From Pieris napi (lineage: Eukaryota > Arthropoda > Insecta > Lepidoptera > Pieridae): DNA of 64,000 bases. Under the pieces are notes generated by a model. The model had not been told where the DNA came from and did not search any database. It worked only from the letters and a program-made list of their open reading frames with translations. A program made the position numbers and the translations under genes. Positions 21,641 through 34,310 of the stretch are shown one piece after another (position 1 is the stretch's first letter; each line of letters opens with the position of its first letter). The stretch spans positions 7,564,001-7,628,000 of the forward strand of contig NC_062248.1 of the NCBI RefSeq assembly GCF_905475465.1, read 5' to 3'.

Positions 21641-24600
21641 ACTGCGCCTGATTTGTGGTCTTTCAGGTCAGCATCCATAACACTCTTAAAAGAGCTCCAG
21701 CACTAAGGCTGTGTCAGGGACTGCGCCTGATTTGTGTTCTTTCAGGTTTGCACCCATAACACTCTCAAAAGAGCTCCAGCACTAAGGCTGTGTCAGGGAC
21801 TGCGCCTGATTTGTGTTCTTTCAACACATCTTTCAGGTTTGCACCCATAACACTCTCAAAAGAGCTCCAGCACTAAGGCTGTGTCAGGGACTGCGCCTGA
21901 TTTGTGGTCTTTCAGGTCAGCATCCATAACACTCTTAAAAGAGCTCCAGCACTAAGGCTGTGTCAGGGTCTGCGCCTGATTTGTGTTCTTTCAGGTCAGC
22001 ATCCATAACACTCTTAAAAGAGCTCCAGCAATAAGGCTGTGTCAGGGTCTGCGCCTGATTTGTGTTCTTTCAGGTCAGCATCCATAACACTCTTAAAAGA
22101 GCTCCAGCACTAAGGCTGTGTCAGGGACTGCGCCTGATTTGTGTTCTTTCAGGTCAGCATCCATAACACTCTCAAAAGAGCTCCAGCACTAAGGCTGTGT
22201 CAGGGACTGCGCCTGATTTGTGGTCTTTCAGGTCAGCATCCATAACACTCTTAAAAGAGCTCCAGCACTAAGGCTGTCTCAGGGACTGCGCCTGATTTGT
22301 GTTCTTTCAGGTCAGCATCCATAACACTCTCAAAAGAGCTCCAGCACTAAGGCTGTGTCAGGGACAGCGCCTGATTTGTGGTCTTTCAGGTCAGCATCCA
22401 TAACACTCTTAAAAGAGCTCCAGCACTAAGGCTGTGTCAGGGACTTCGCCTGATTTGTGTTCTTTCAGGTTTGCACCCATAACACTCTCAAAAGAGCTCC
22501 AGCACTAAGGCTGTGTCAGGGACTGCGCCTGATTTGTGTTCTTTCAACACATCTTTCAGGTTTGCACCCATAACACTCTCAAAAGAGCTCCAGCACTAAG
22601 GCTGTGTCAGGGACTGCGCCTGATTTGTGTTCTTTCAGGTTTGCACCCATAACACTCTCAAAAGAGCTCCAGCACTAAGGCTGTGTCAGGGTCTGCGCCT
22701 GATTTGTGTTCTTTCAGGTTTGCACCCATAACACTCTCAAAAGAGCTCCAGCACTAAGGCTGTGTCAGGGACTGCGCCTGATTTGTGTTCTTTCAGGTTT
22801 GCACCCATAACACTCTTAAAAGAGCTCCAGCACTAAGGCTGTGTCAGGGTCTGCGCCTGATTTGTGTTCTTTCAGGTCAGCATCCATAACACTCTCAAAA
22901 GAGCTCCAGCACTAAGGCTGTGTCAGGGACTGCGCCTGATTTGTGGTCTTTCAGGTCAGCATCCATAACACTCTCAAAAGAGCTCCAGCACTAAGGCTGT
23001 GTCAGGGACTGCGCCTGATTTGTGTTCTTTCAGGTTTGCACCCATAACACTCTCAAAAGAGCTCCAGCACTAAGGCTGTGTCAGGGACTGCGCCTGATTT
23101 GTGTTCTTTCAGGTTTGCACCCATAACACTCTTAAAAGAGCTCCAGCACTAAGGCTGTGTCAGGGACTGCGCCTGATTTGTGTTCTTTCAACACATCTTT
23201 CAGGTTTGCACCCATAACACTCTCAAAAGAGCTCCAGCACTAAGGCTGTGTCAGGGACTGCGCCTGATTTGTGGTCTTTCAGGTCAGCATCCATAACACT
23301 CTTTTAAGAGCTCCAGCACTAAGGCTGTGTTAGGGACTGCGCCTGATTTGTGTTCTTTCAGGTTTGCACCCATAACACTCTCAAAAGAGCTCCAGCACTA
23401 AGGCTGTGTCAGGGACTGCGCCTGATTTGTGTTGTTTCAACACATCTTTCAGGTTTGCACCCATAACACTCTCAAAAGAGCTCCAGCACTAAGGCTGTGT
23501 CAGGGACTGCGCCTGATTTGTTTTCTTTCAGGTTTGCACCCATAACACTCTCAAAAGAGCTCCAGCACTAAGGCTGTGTCAGGGACTGCGCCTGATTTGT
23601 GTTCTTTCAGGTCAGCATCCATAACACTCTTAAAAGAGCTCCAGCACTAAGGCTGTGTCAGGGACTGCGCCTGATTTGTGTTCTTTCAGGTTTGCACCCA
23701 TGACACTCTCAAAAGAGCTCCAGCACTAAGGCTGTGTCAGGGACTGCGCCTGATTTGTGTTCTTTCAACACATCTTTCAGGTTTGCACCCATAACACTCT
23801 CAAAAGAGCTCCAGCACTAAGGCTGTGTCAGGGACTGCGCCTGATTTGTGGTCTTTCAGGTCAGCATCCATAACACTCTGAAAAGAGCTCCAGCACTAAG
23901 GCTGTGTCAGGGACTGCGCCTGATTTGTGTTCTTTCAGGTTTGCACCCATAACACTCTCAAAAGAGCTCCAGCACTAAGGCTGTGTCAGGGACTGCGCCT
24001 GATTTGTGTTCTTTCAACACATCTTTCAGGTTTGCACCCATAACACTCTCAAAAGAGCTCCAGCACTAAGGCTGTGTCAGGGACTGCGCCTGATTTGTGT
24101 TCTTTCAGGTTTGCACCCATAACACACTCAAAAGAGCTCCAGCACTAAGGCTGTGTCAGGGACTGCGCCTGATTTGTGTTCTTTCAACACATCTTTCAGG
24201 TTTGCACCCATAACACTCTCAAAAGAGCTCCAGCACTAAGGCTGTGTCTGGGACTGCGCCTGATTTGTTTTCTTTCAGGTTTGCACCCATAACACTCTCA
24301 AAAGAGCTCCAGCACTAAGGCTGTGTCAGGGACTGCGCCTGATTTGTGTTCTTTCAACACATCTTTCAGGTTTGCACCCATAACACTCTCAAAAGAGCTC
24401 CAGCACTAAGGATGTGTCAGGGACTGCGCCTGATTTCTGTTCTTTCAGGTCAGCATCCATAACACTCTTAAAAGAGCTCCAGCACTAAGGCTGTGTCAGG
24501 GGCTGCGCCAGATTTGTGTTCTTTCAGGTTTGCACCCATAACACTCTCAAAAGAGCTCCAGCACTAAGGCTGTGTCAGGGACTGCGCCTGATTTGTGGTC

Positions 24601-27600
24601 TTTCAGGTCAGCATCCATAACACTCTTAAAAGAGCTCCAGCACTAAGGCTGTGTCAGGGACTGCGCCTGATTTGTGTTCTTTCAGGTTTGCACCCATAAC
24701 ACTCTCAAAAGAGCTCCAGCACTAAGGCTGTGTCAGGGACTGCGCCTGATTTGTGTTCTTTCAACACATCTTTCAGGTTTGCACCCATAACACTCTCAAA
24801 AGAGCTCCAGCACTAAGGCTGTGTCAGGGACTGCGCCTGATTTGTGGTCTTTCAGGTCAGCATCCATAACACTCTTAAAAGAGCTCCAGCACTAAGGCTG
24901 TGTCAGGGTCTGCGCCTGATTTGTGTTCTTTCAGGTCAGCATCCATAACACTCTTAAAAGAGCTCCAGCAATAAGGCTGTGTCAGGGTCTGCGCCTGATT
25001 TGTGTTCTTTCAGGTCAGCATCCATAACACTCTTAAAAGAGCTCCAGCACTAAGGCTGTGTCAGGGACTGCGCCTGATTTGTGTTCTTTCAGGTCAGCAT
25101 CCATAACACTCTCAAAAGAGCTCCAGCACTAAGGCTGTGTCAGGGACAGCGCCTGATTTGTGGTCTTTCAGGTCAGCATCCATAACACTCTTAAAAGAGC
25201 TCCAGCACTAAGGCTGTGTCAGGGACTTCGCCTGATTTGTGTTCTTTCAGGTTTGCACCCATAACACTCTCAAAAGAGCTCCAGCACTAAGGCTGTGTCA
25301 GGGACTGCGCCTGATTTGTGTTCTTTCAACACATCTTTCAGGTTTGCACCCATAACACTCTCAAAAGAGCTCCAGCACTAAGGCTGTGTCAGGGACTGCG
25401 CCTGATTTGTGTTCTTTCAGGTTTGCACCCATAACACTCTCAAAAGAGCTCCAGCACTAAGGCTGTGTCAGGGTCTGCGCCTGATTTGTGTTCTTTCAGG
25501 TTTGCACCCATAACACTCTCAAAAGAGCTCCAGCACTAAGGCTGTGTCAGGGACTGCGCCTGATTTGTGTTCTTTCAGGTTTGCACCCATAACACTCTTA
25601 AAAGAGCTCCAGCACTAAGGCTGTGTCAGGGTCTGCGCCTGATTTGTGTTCTTTCAGGTCAGCATCCATAACACTCTCAAAAGAGCTCCAGCACTAAGGC
25701 TGTGTCAGGGACTGCGCCTGATTTGTGGTCTTTCAGGTCAGCATCCATAACACTCTCAAAAGAGCTCCAGCACTAAGGCTGTGTCAGGGACTGCGCCTGA
25801 TTTGTGTTCTTTCAGGTTTGCACCCATAACACTCTCAAAAGAGCTCCAGCACTAAGGCTGTGTCAGGGACTGCGCCTGATTTGTGTTCTTTCAGGTTTGC
25901 ACCCATAACACTCTTAAAAGAGCTCCAGCACTAAGGCTGTGTCAGGGACTGCGCCTGATTTGTGTTCTTTCAACACATCTTTCAGGTTTGCACCCATAAC
26001 ACTCTCAAAAGAGCTCCAGCACTAAGGCTGTGTCAGGGACTGCGCCTGATTTGTGGTCTTTCAGGTCAGCATCCATAACACTCTTTTAAGAGCTCCAGCA
26101 CTAAGGCTGTGTTAGGGACTGCGCCTGATTTGTGTTCTTTCAGGTTTGCACCCATAACACTCTCAAAAGAGCTCCAGCACTAAGGCTGTGTCAGGGACTG
26201 CGCCTGATTTGTGTTGTTTCAACACATCTTTCAGGTTTGCACCCATAACACTCTCAAAAGAGCTCCAGCACTAAGGCTGTGTCAGGGACTGCGCCTGATT
26301 TGTTTTCTTTCAGGTTTGCACCCATAACACTCTCAAAAGAGCTCCAGCACTAAGGCTGTGTCAGGGACTGCGCCTGATTTGTGTTCTTTCAGGTCAGCAT
26401 CCATAACACTCTTAAAAGAGCTCCAGCACTAAGGCTGTGTCAGGGACTGCGCCTGATTTGTGTTCTTTCAGGTTTGCACCCATGACACTCTCAAAAGAGC
26501 TCCAGCACTAAGGCTGTGTCAGGGACTGCGCCTGATTTGTGTTCTTTCAACACATCTTTCAGGTTTGCACCCATAACACTCTCAAAAGAGCTCCAGCACT
26601 AAGGCTGTGTCAGGGACTGCGCCTGATTTGTGGTCTTTCAGGTCAGCATCCATAACACTCTGAAAAGAGCTCCAGCACTAAGGCTGTGTCAGGGACTGCG
26701 CCTGATTTGTGTTCTTTCAGGTTTGCACCCATAACACTCTCAAAAGAGCTCCAGCACTAAGGCTGTGTCAGGGACTGCGCCTGATTTGTGTTCTTTCAAC
26801 ACATCTTTCAGGTTTGCACCCATAACACTCTCAAAAGAGCTCCAGCACTAAGGCTGTGTCAGGGACTGCGCCTGATTTGTGTTCTTTCAGGTTTGCACCC
26901 ATAACACACTCAAAAGAGCTCCAGCACTAAGGCTGTGTCAGGGACTGCGCCTGATTTGTGTTCTTTCAACACATCTTTCAGGTTTGCACCCATAACACTC
27001 TCAAAAGAGCTCCAGCACTAAGGCTGTGTCTGGGACTGCGCCTGATTTGTTTTCTTTCAGGTTTGCACCCATAACACTCTCAAAAGAGCTCCAGCACTAA
27101 GGCTGTGTCAGGGACTGCGCCTGATTTGTGTTCTTTCAACACATCTTTCAGGTTTGCACCCATAACACTCTCAAAAGAGCTCCAGCACTAAGGCTGTGTC
27201 AGGGACTGCGCCTGATTTGTGGTCTTTCAGGTCAGCATCCATAACACTCTTAAAAGAGCTCCAGCATTAAGGCTGTGTCAGGGTCTGCGCCTGATTTGTG
27301 TTCTTTCAGGTCAGCATCCATAACACTCTTAAAAGAGCTCCAGCACTAAGGCTGTGTCAATGACTGCGCCTGATTTGTGTTCTTTCAACACATCTTTCAG
27401 GTTTGCACCCATAACACTCTCAAAAGAGCTCCAGCACTAAGGCTGTGTCAGGGACTGCGCCTGATTTGTGTTCTTTCGACACATCTTTCAGGTTTGCACC
27501 CATAACACTCTCAAAAGAGCTCCAGCACTAAGGCTGTGTCAGGGACTGCGCCTGATTTGTTTTCTTTCAGGTTTGCACCCATAACACTCTCAAAAGAGCT

Positions 27601-28004
27601 CCAGCACTAAGGCTGTGTCAGGGACTGCGCCTGATTTGTGTTCTTTCAACACATCTTTCAGGTTTGCACCCATAACACTCTCAAAAGAGCTCCAGCACTA
27701 AGGCTGTGTCAGGGACTGCGCCTGATTTGTGGTCTTTCAGGTCAGCATCCATAACACTCTTAAAAGAGCTCCAGCACTAAGGCTGTGTCAGGGTCTGCGC
27801 CTGATTTGTGTTCTTTCAGGTCAGCATCCATAACACTCTTAAAAGAGCTCCAGCACTAAGGCTGTGTCAGGGACTGCGCCTGATTTGTGTTCTTTCAGGT
27901 CAGCATCCATAACACTCTTAAAAGAGCTCCAGCACTAAGGCTGTGTCAGGGACTGCGCCTGATTTGTGTTCTTTCAGGTTTGCACCCATGACACTCTCAA
28001 AAGA

Positions 28005-28076
28005 GCTCCAGCATGCGCCTGATTTGTGTTCTTTCAACACATCTTTCAGGTTTGCACCCATAACACTCTCAAAAGA
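28005..28076 (+). repeat. Truncated 72 bp class C monomer, copy 3
   Basis: It has the same 19 bp deletion as the copies at 15160 and 18749. It lies 12845 bp after copy 1, the same offset that links GCATTAAGG (14421 and 27266), GTCAATGAC (14511 and 27356) and TTCGACAC in the two regions. So it travelled with a block of more than 2 kb. Confidence 0.93.
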
Positions 28077-30890
28077 GCTCCAGCACTAAGGCTGTGTCAG
28101 GGACTGCGCCTGATTTGTGGTCTTTCAGGTCAGCATCCATAACACTCTCAAAAGAGCTCCAGCACTAAGGCTGTGTCAGGGACTGCGCCTGATTTGTGTT
28201 CTTTCAGGTTTGCACCCATAACACTCTCAAAAGTGCTCCAGCACTAAGGCTGTGTCAGGGACTGCGCCTGATTTGTGTTCTTTCAACACATCTTTCAGGT
28301 TTGCACCCATAACACTCTCAAAAGAGCTCCAGCACTAAGGCTGTGTCAGGGACTGCGCCTGATTTGTGTTCTTTCAGGTTTGCACCCATAACACACTCAA
28401 AAGAGCTCCAGCACTAAGGCTGTGTCAGGGACTGCGCCTGATTTGTGTTCTTTCAACACATCTTTCAGGTTTGCACCCATAACACTCTCAAAAGAGCTCC
28501 AGCACTAAGGCTGTGTCAGGGACTGCGCCTGATTTGTTTTCTTTCAGGTTTGCACCCATAACACTCTCAAAAGAGCTCCAGCACTAAGGCTGTGTCAGGG
28601 ACTGCGCCTGATTTGTGTTCTTTCAACACATCTTTCAGGTTTGCACCCATAACACTCTCAAAAGAGCTCCAGCACTAAGGCTGTGTCAGGGACTGCGCCT
28701 GATTTGTGGTCTTTCAGGTCAGCATCCATAACACTCTTAAAAGAGCTCCAGCACTAAGGCTGTGTCAGGGTCTGCGCCTGATTTGTGTTCTTTCAGGTCA
28801 GCATCCATAACACTCTTAAAAGAGCTCCAGCACTAAGGCTGTGTCAGGGTCTGCGCCTGATTTGTGTTCTTTCAGGTCAGCATCCATAACACTCTTAAAA
28901 GAGCTCCAGCACTAAGGCTGTGTCAATGACTGCGCCTGATTTGTGTTCTTTCAACACATCTTTCAGGTTTGCACCCATAACACTCTCAAAAGAGCTCCAG
29001 CACTAAGGCTGTGTCAGGGACTGCGCCTGATTTGTGTTCTTTCGACACATCTTTCAGGTTTGCACCCATAACACTCTCAAAAGAGCTCCAGCACTAAGGC
29101 TGTGTCAGGGACTGCGCCTGATTTGTTTTCTTTCAGGTTTGCACCCATAACACTCTCAAAAGAGCTCCAGCACTAAGGCTGTGTCAGGGACTGCGCCTGA
29201 TTTGTGTTCTTTCAACACATCTTTCAGGTTTGCACCCATAACACTCTCAAAAGAGCTCCAGCACTAAGGCTGTGTCAGGGACTGCGCCTGATTTATGGTC
29301 TTTCAGGTCAGCATCCATAACACTCTTAAAAGAGCTCCAGCACTAAGGCTGTGTCAGGGTCTGCGCCTGATTTGTGTTCTTTCAGGTCAGCATCCATAAC
29401 ACTCTTAAAAGAGCTCCAGCACTAAGGCTGTGTCAGGGTCTGCGCCTGATTTGTGTTCTTTCAGGTCAGCATCCATAACACTCTTAAAAGAGCTCCAGCA
29501 CTAAGGCTGTGTCAGGGACTGCGCCTGATTTGTGTTCTTTCCGGTCAGCATCCATAACACTCTCAAAAGAGCTCCAGCACTAAGGCTGTGTCAGGGACTG
29601 CGCCTGATTTGTGTTCTTTCAGGTCAGCATCCATAACACTCTTAAAAGAGCTCCAGCACTAAGGCTGTGTCAGGGACTGCGCCTGATTTGTGTTCTTTCA
29701 ACACATCTTTTAGGTCAGCATCCATAACACTCTCAAAAGAGCTCCAGCACTAAGGCTGTGTCAGGGACTGCGCCTGATTTGTGTTCTTTCAGGTCAGCAT
29801 CCATAACACTCTCAAAAGAGCACCAGCACTAAGGCTGTGTCAGGGACTGCGCCTGATTTGTGTTCTTTCAGGTCAGCATCCATAACACTCTTAAAAGAGC
29901 TCCAGCACTAAGGCTGTGTCAGGGACTGCGCCTGATTTGTGTTCTTTCAGGTCAGCATCCATAACACTCTCAAAAGAGCTCCAGCACTAAGGCTGTGTCA
30001 GGGACTGCGCCTGATTTGTGTTCTTTCAGGTCAGCATCTATAACACTCTTAAAAGAGCTCCAGCACTAAGGCTGTGTCAGGGACTGCGCCTGATTTGTGT
30101 TCTTTTAACACATCTTTCAGGTTTGCACCCATAACACTCTCAAAATAGCTCCAGCACTAAGGCTGTGTCAGGGACTGCGCCTGATTTCTGTTCTTTCAGG
30201 TCAGCATCCATAACACTCTTAAAAAAGCTCCAGCACTAAGGCTGTGTCAGGGGCTGCGCCAGATTTGTGTTCTTTCAGTTCAGCATCCATAACACTCTTA
30301 AAAGAGCTCCAGCACTAAGGCTGTGTCAGGGTCTGCGCCTGATTTGTGTTCTTTCAGGTTTGCACCCATGACACTCTCAAAAGAGCTCCAGAACTAAGGC
30401 TGTGTCAGGGACTGCGCCTGATTTGTGTTCTTTCAGGTTTGCACCCATAACACTCTCAAAAGAGCTCCAGCACTAAGGCTGTGTCAGGGACTGCGCCTGA
30501 TTTGTGTTCTTTTAACACATCTTTCAGGTTTGCACCCATAACACTCTCAAAAGAGCTCCAGCACTAAGGCTGTGTCAGGGACTGCGCCTGATTTCTGTTC
30601 TTTCAGGTCAGCATCCATAACACTCTTAAAAGAGCTCCAGCACTAAACTGTGTCAGGGGCTGCGCCAGATTTGTGTTCTTTCAGGTCAGCATCCATAACA
30701 CTCTTAAAAGAGCTCCAGCACAAAGGCTGTGTCAGGGACTGCGCCTGATTTGTGTTCTTTCAGGTTTGCACACATAACACTCTCAAAAGAGCTCCAGCAC
30801 TAAGGCTGTGTCAGGGACTGCGCCTGATTTGTGTTCTTTCAACACATCTTTCAGGTTTGCACCCATAACACTCTCAAAAGAGCTCCAGCA

Positions 30891-31250
30891 CTAACGCTGA
30901 CGGGGCTTCCCCTGATTTATGTTATTTCAACATATCTTTCAGGTAGGCACCCGTAACACACTCTCAAAAGAGCTCCAGCACTAAGGCTGACGGGGCTTCC
31001 CCTGATTTATGTTATTTCAACATATCTTTCAGGTAGGCACCCGTAACACACTCTCAAAAGAGCTCCAGCACTAAGGCTGACGGGAATGCGCCTGATTTAT
31101 GTTATTTCAACATATCTTTCAGGCCAGAACCCGTAACACTCTCAAAAGAGCTCCAGCACTAAGGCTGACGGGGCTTCCCCTGATTTATGTTATTTCAACA
31201 TATCTTTCAGGTAGGCACCCGCAACACACTCTCAAAAGAGCTCCAGCAGT
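30891..31250 (+). repeat. Class D cluster with GGGAATGCGCC hybrid
   Basis: This is a run of D units opened by a unit with AACGCTGACGGGG. The third unit has GACGGGAATGCGCC, a fusion of the D start (GACGGG) to the A/B/C ending (TGCGCC), and continues ATGTTATTTCAACATATCTTTCAGGCCAGAACCCGTAAC. The last unit has CACCCGCAAC and CCAGCAGTAAGG. The same cluster recurs at about 33.37 to 33.73, 36.32 to 36.67 and 38.80 to 39.15 kb, and these carry the array's last D units. Confidence 0.87.
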
Positions 31251-34229
31251 AAGGCTGTGTCAGGGACTGCGCCTGATTTGTGGTCTTTCAGGTCAGCATC
31301 CATAACACTCTTAAAAGAGCTCCAGCACTAAGGCTGTGTCAGGGTCTGCGCCTGATTTGTGTTCTTCCAGGTCAGCACCCATAACACTCTCAAAAGAGCT
31401 CCAGCACTAAGGCTGTGTCAGGGACTGCGCCTGATTTGTGTTCTTTCAGGTCAGCATCCATAACTCTCTTAAAAGAGCTCCAGCACTAAGGCTGTGTCAG
31501 GGACTGCGCCTGATTTGTGTTCTTTCAGGTTTGCACCGATAAAACTCTCAAAAGAGCTCCAGCACTAAGTCTGTGTCAGGGACTGCGCCTGATTTGTGTT
31601 CTTTCAGGTTTGCACCCATTACACTCTCAAATGAGCTCCAGCACTAAAGCTGTGTCAGGGACTGCGCCTGATTTGTGTTGTATCAGGTTTGCACCCATAA
31701 CACTCTCAAAAGAGCTCCAGCACTAAGGCTGTGTCAGGGACTGCGCCTGATTTGTGGTCTTTCAGGTCAGCATCCATAACACTCTTAAAAGAGCTCCAGC
31801 ACTAAGGCTGTGTCAGGGACTGCGCCTGATTTGTGTTCTTTCAGGTTTGCACCCATAACACTCTCAAAAGAGCTCCAGCACTAAGGCTGTGTCAGGGTCT
31901 GCGCCTGATTTGTGTTCTTTCAGGTCAGCATCCATAACACTCTCAAAAGAGCTCCAGCACTAAGGCTGTGTCAGGGACTGCGCCTGATTTGTGGTCTTTC
32001 AGGTCAGCATCCATAACACTCTTAAAAGAGCTCCAGCACTAAGGCTGTGTCAGGGACTTCGCCTGATTTGTGTTCTTTCAGGTTTGCACCCATAACACTC
32101 TCAAAAGAGCTCCAGCACTAAGGCTGTGTCAGGGACTGCGCCTGATTTGTGGTCTTTCAGGTCAGCATCCATAACACTCTCAAAAGAGCTCCAGCACTAA
32201 GGCTGTGTCAGGGACTGCGCCTGATTTGTGTTCTTTCAGGTCAGCATCCATAACACTCTCAAAAGAGCTCCAGCACTAAGGCTGTGTCAGGGACTGCGCC
32301 TGATTTGTGGTCTTTCAGGTCAGCATCCATAACACTCTTAAAAGAGCTCCAGCACTAAGGCTGTCTCAGGGACTTCGCCTGATTTGTGTTCTTTCAGGTT
32401 TGCACCCATAACACTCTCAAAAGAGCTCCAGCACTAAGGCTGTGTCAGGGACTGCGCCTGATTTGTGTTCTTTCAACACATCTTTCAGGTTTGCACCCAT
32501 AACACTCTCAAAAGAGCTCCAGCACTAAGGCTGTGTCAGGGACTGCGCCTGATTTGTGGTCTTTCAGGTTTGCACCCATAACACTCTCAAAAGAGCTCCA
32601 GCACTAAGGCTGACGAGGCTTCCCCTGATTTATGTTATTTCAACATATCTTTCAGGTAGGCACCCGTAACACACTCTCAAAAGAGTTCCAGCACTAAGGC
32701 TGACGGGGCTTCCCCTGATTTATGTTATTTCAACATATCTTTCAGGTAGGCACCCGTAACACACTCTCAAAAGAGCTCCAGCACTAAGGCTGACGGGGCT
32801 TCCCCTGATTTATGTTATTTCAACATATCTTTCAGGTAGGCACCCGTAACACACTCTTAAAAGAGCTCCAGAACTAAGGCTGTGTCAGGGACTGCGCCTG
32901 ATTTGTGTTCTTTCAGGTTTGCACCCATAACACTCTCAAAAGAGCTCCAGCACTAAGGCTGTGTCAGGGACTGCGCCTGATTTGTGTTCTTTTAACACAT
33001 CTTTCAGGTTTGCACCCATAACACTCTCAAAAGAGCTCCAGCACTAAGGCTGTGTCAGGGACTGCGCCTGATTTCTGTTCTTTCAGGTCAGCATCCATAA
33101 CACTCTTAAAAGAGCTCCAGCACTAAACTGTGTCAGGGGCTGCGCCAGATTTGTGTTCTTTCAGGTCAGCATCCATAACACTCTTAAAAGAGCTCCAGCA
33201 CAAAGGCTGTGTCAGGGACTGCGCCTGATTTGTGTTCTTTCAGGTTTGCACCCATAACACTCTCAAAAGAGCTCCAGCACTAAGGCTGTGTCAGGGACTG
33301 CGCCTGATTTGTGTTCTTTCAACACATCTTTCAGGTTTGCACCCACAACACTCTCAAAAGAGCTCCAGCACTAAGGCTGACGGGGCTTCCCCTGATTTAT
33401 GTTATTTCAACATATCTTTCAGGTAGGCACCCGTAACACACTCTCAAAAGAGCTCCAGCACTAAGGCTGACGGGGCTTCCCCTGATTTATGTTATTTCAA
33501 CATATCTTTCAGGTAGGCACCCGTAACACACTCTCAAAAGAGCTCCAGCACTAAGGCTGACGGGAATGCGCCTGATTTATGTTATTTCAACATATCTTTC
33601 AGGCCAGAACCCGTAACACTCTCAAAAGAGCTCCAGCACTAAGGCTGACGGGGCTTCCCCTGATTTATGTTATTTCAACATATCTTTCAGGTAGGCACCC
33701 GCAACACACTCTCAAAAGAGCTCCAGCAGTAAGGCTGTGTCAGGGACTGCGCCTGATTTGTGGTCTTTCAGGTCAGCATCCATAACACTCTTAAAAGAGC
33801 TCCAGCACTAAGGCTGTGTCAGGGTCTGCGCCTGATTTGTGTTCTTCCAGGTCAGCACCCATAACACTCTCAAAAGAGCTCCAGCACTAAGGCTGTGTCA
33901 GGGACTGCGCCTGATTTGTGTTCTTTCAGGTCAGCATCCATAACTCTCTTAAAAGAGCTCCAGCACTAAGGCTGTGTCAGGGACTGCGCCTGATTTGTGT
34001 TCTTTCAGGTTTGCACCGATAAAACTCTCAAAAGAGCTCCAGCACTAAGTCTGTGTCAGGGACTGCGCCTGATTTGTGTTCTTTCAGGTTTGCACCCATT
34101 ACACTCTCAAATGAGCTCCAGCACTAAAGCTGTGTCAGGGACTGCGCCTGATTTGTGTTGTATCAGGTTTGCACCCATAACACTCTCAAAAGAGCTCCAG
34201 CACTAAGGCTGTGTCAGGGACTGCGCCTG

Positions 34230-34310
34230 ATTTGTGGTCTTTCTGGTCAGCACCCATAACACTCTCAAAAGAGCTCCAGCACTAAGGCTGTGTCAGGGTC
34301 TGCGCCTGAT
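34230..34310 (+). repeat. 79 bp unit-deletion junction in copy 1
   Basis: At about 34240 the sequence GGTCTTTCTGGTCAGCACCCATAAC joins an A-type 5' part to a B-type 3' part. The homologous place in copy 2 (from 39665) has the same rare TTTCTGG followed by a full A unit and then a B unit. The offset between copies is 5425 bp before and 5504 bp after the junction, so exactly one 79 bp unit was removed, with the breakpoint inside the shared GCA of GTCAGCATCC and GTTTGCACCC. Confidence 0.88.

Larger units (their letters stand above)
12400..29600 (+). repeat. Domain II: D-free satellite with long duplications
   Basis: The domain consists of A, B and C units only. Long blocks recur at several offsets: 3589 bp (about 14.94 to 18.05 kb with 18.53 to 21.64 kb), 9972 bp (about 11.95 to 13.3 kb with 21.9 to 23.3 kb), 2782 bp (about 22.36 to 24.3 kb with 25.14 to 27.1 kb), 12845 bp (about 13.5 to 16.0 kb with 26.3 to 28.86 kb) and 1566 bp (about 27.3 to 27.8 kb with 28.87 to 29.4 kb). 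No coding or RNA gene signal was seen anywhere in this stretch. Borders are approximate. Confidence 0.82.

Noticed and set aside
31099..31305. ATG open frame of 68 codons, identical at 33579, 36524 and 39004
   Set aside because: It is conserved only because the whole block was duplicated. It begins in the TTTATGTT of a D unit and stays open because 90 bp D units keep frame. The peptide is translated repeat with no recognisable domain.
31517..31726. Open frame of 69 codons, repeated at 33997, 36942 and 39422
   Set aside because: It is open because point changes in B units (CACCGATAAAAC, CCCATTACAC) remove frame-specific stops. It has a GTG start, and its copies are block duplicates rather than selected genes.
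33232..33426. Open frame of 64 codons, repeated at 38657
   Set aside because: It starts at GTG in the satellite unit. The single difference between copies is silent in this frame, but one site in a recent duplicate is no evidence for coding.
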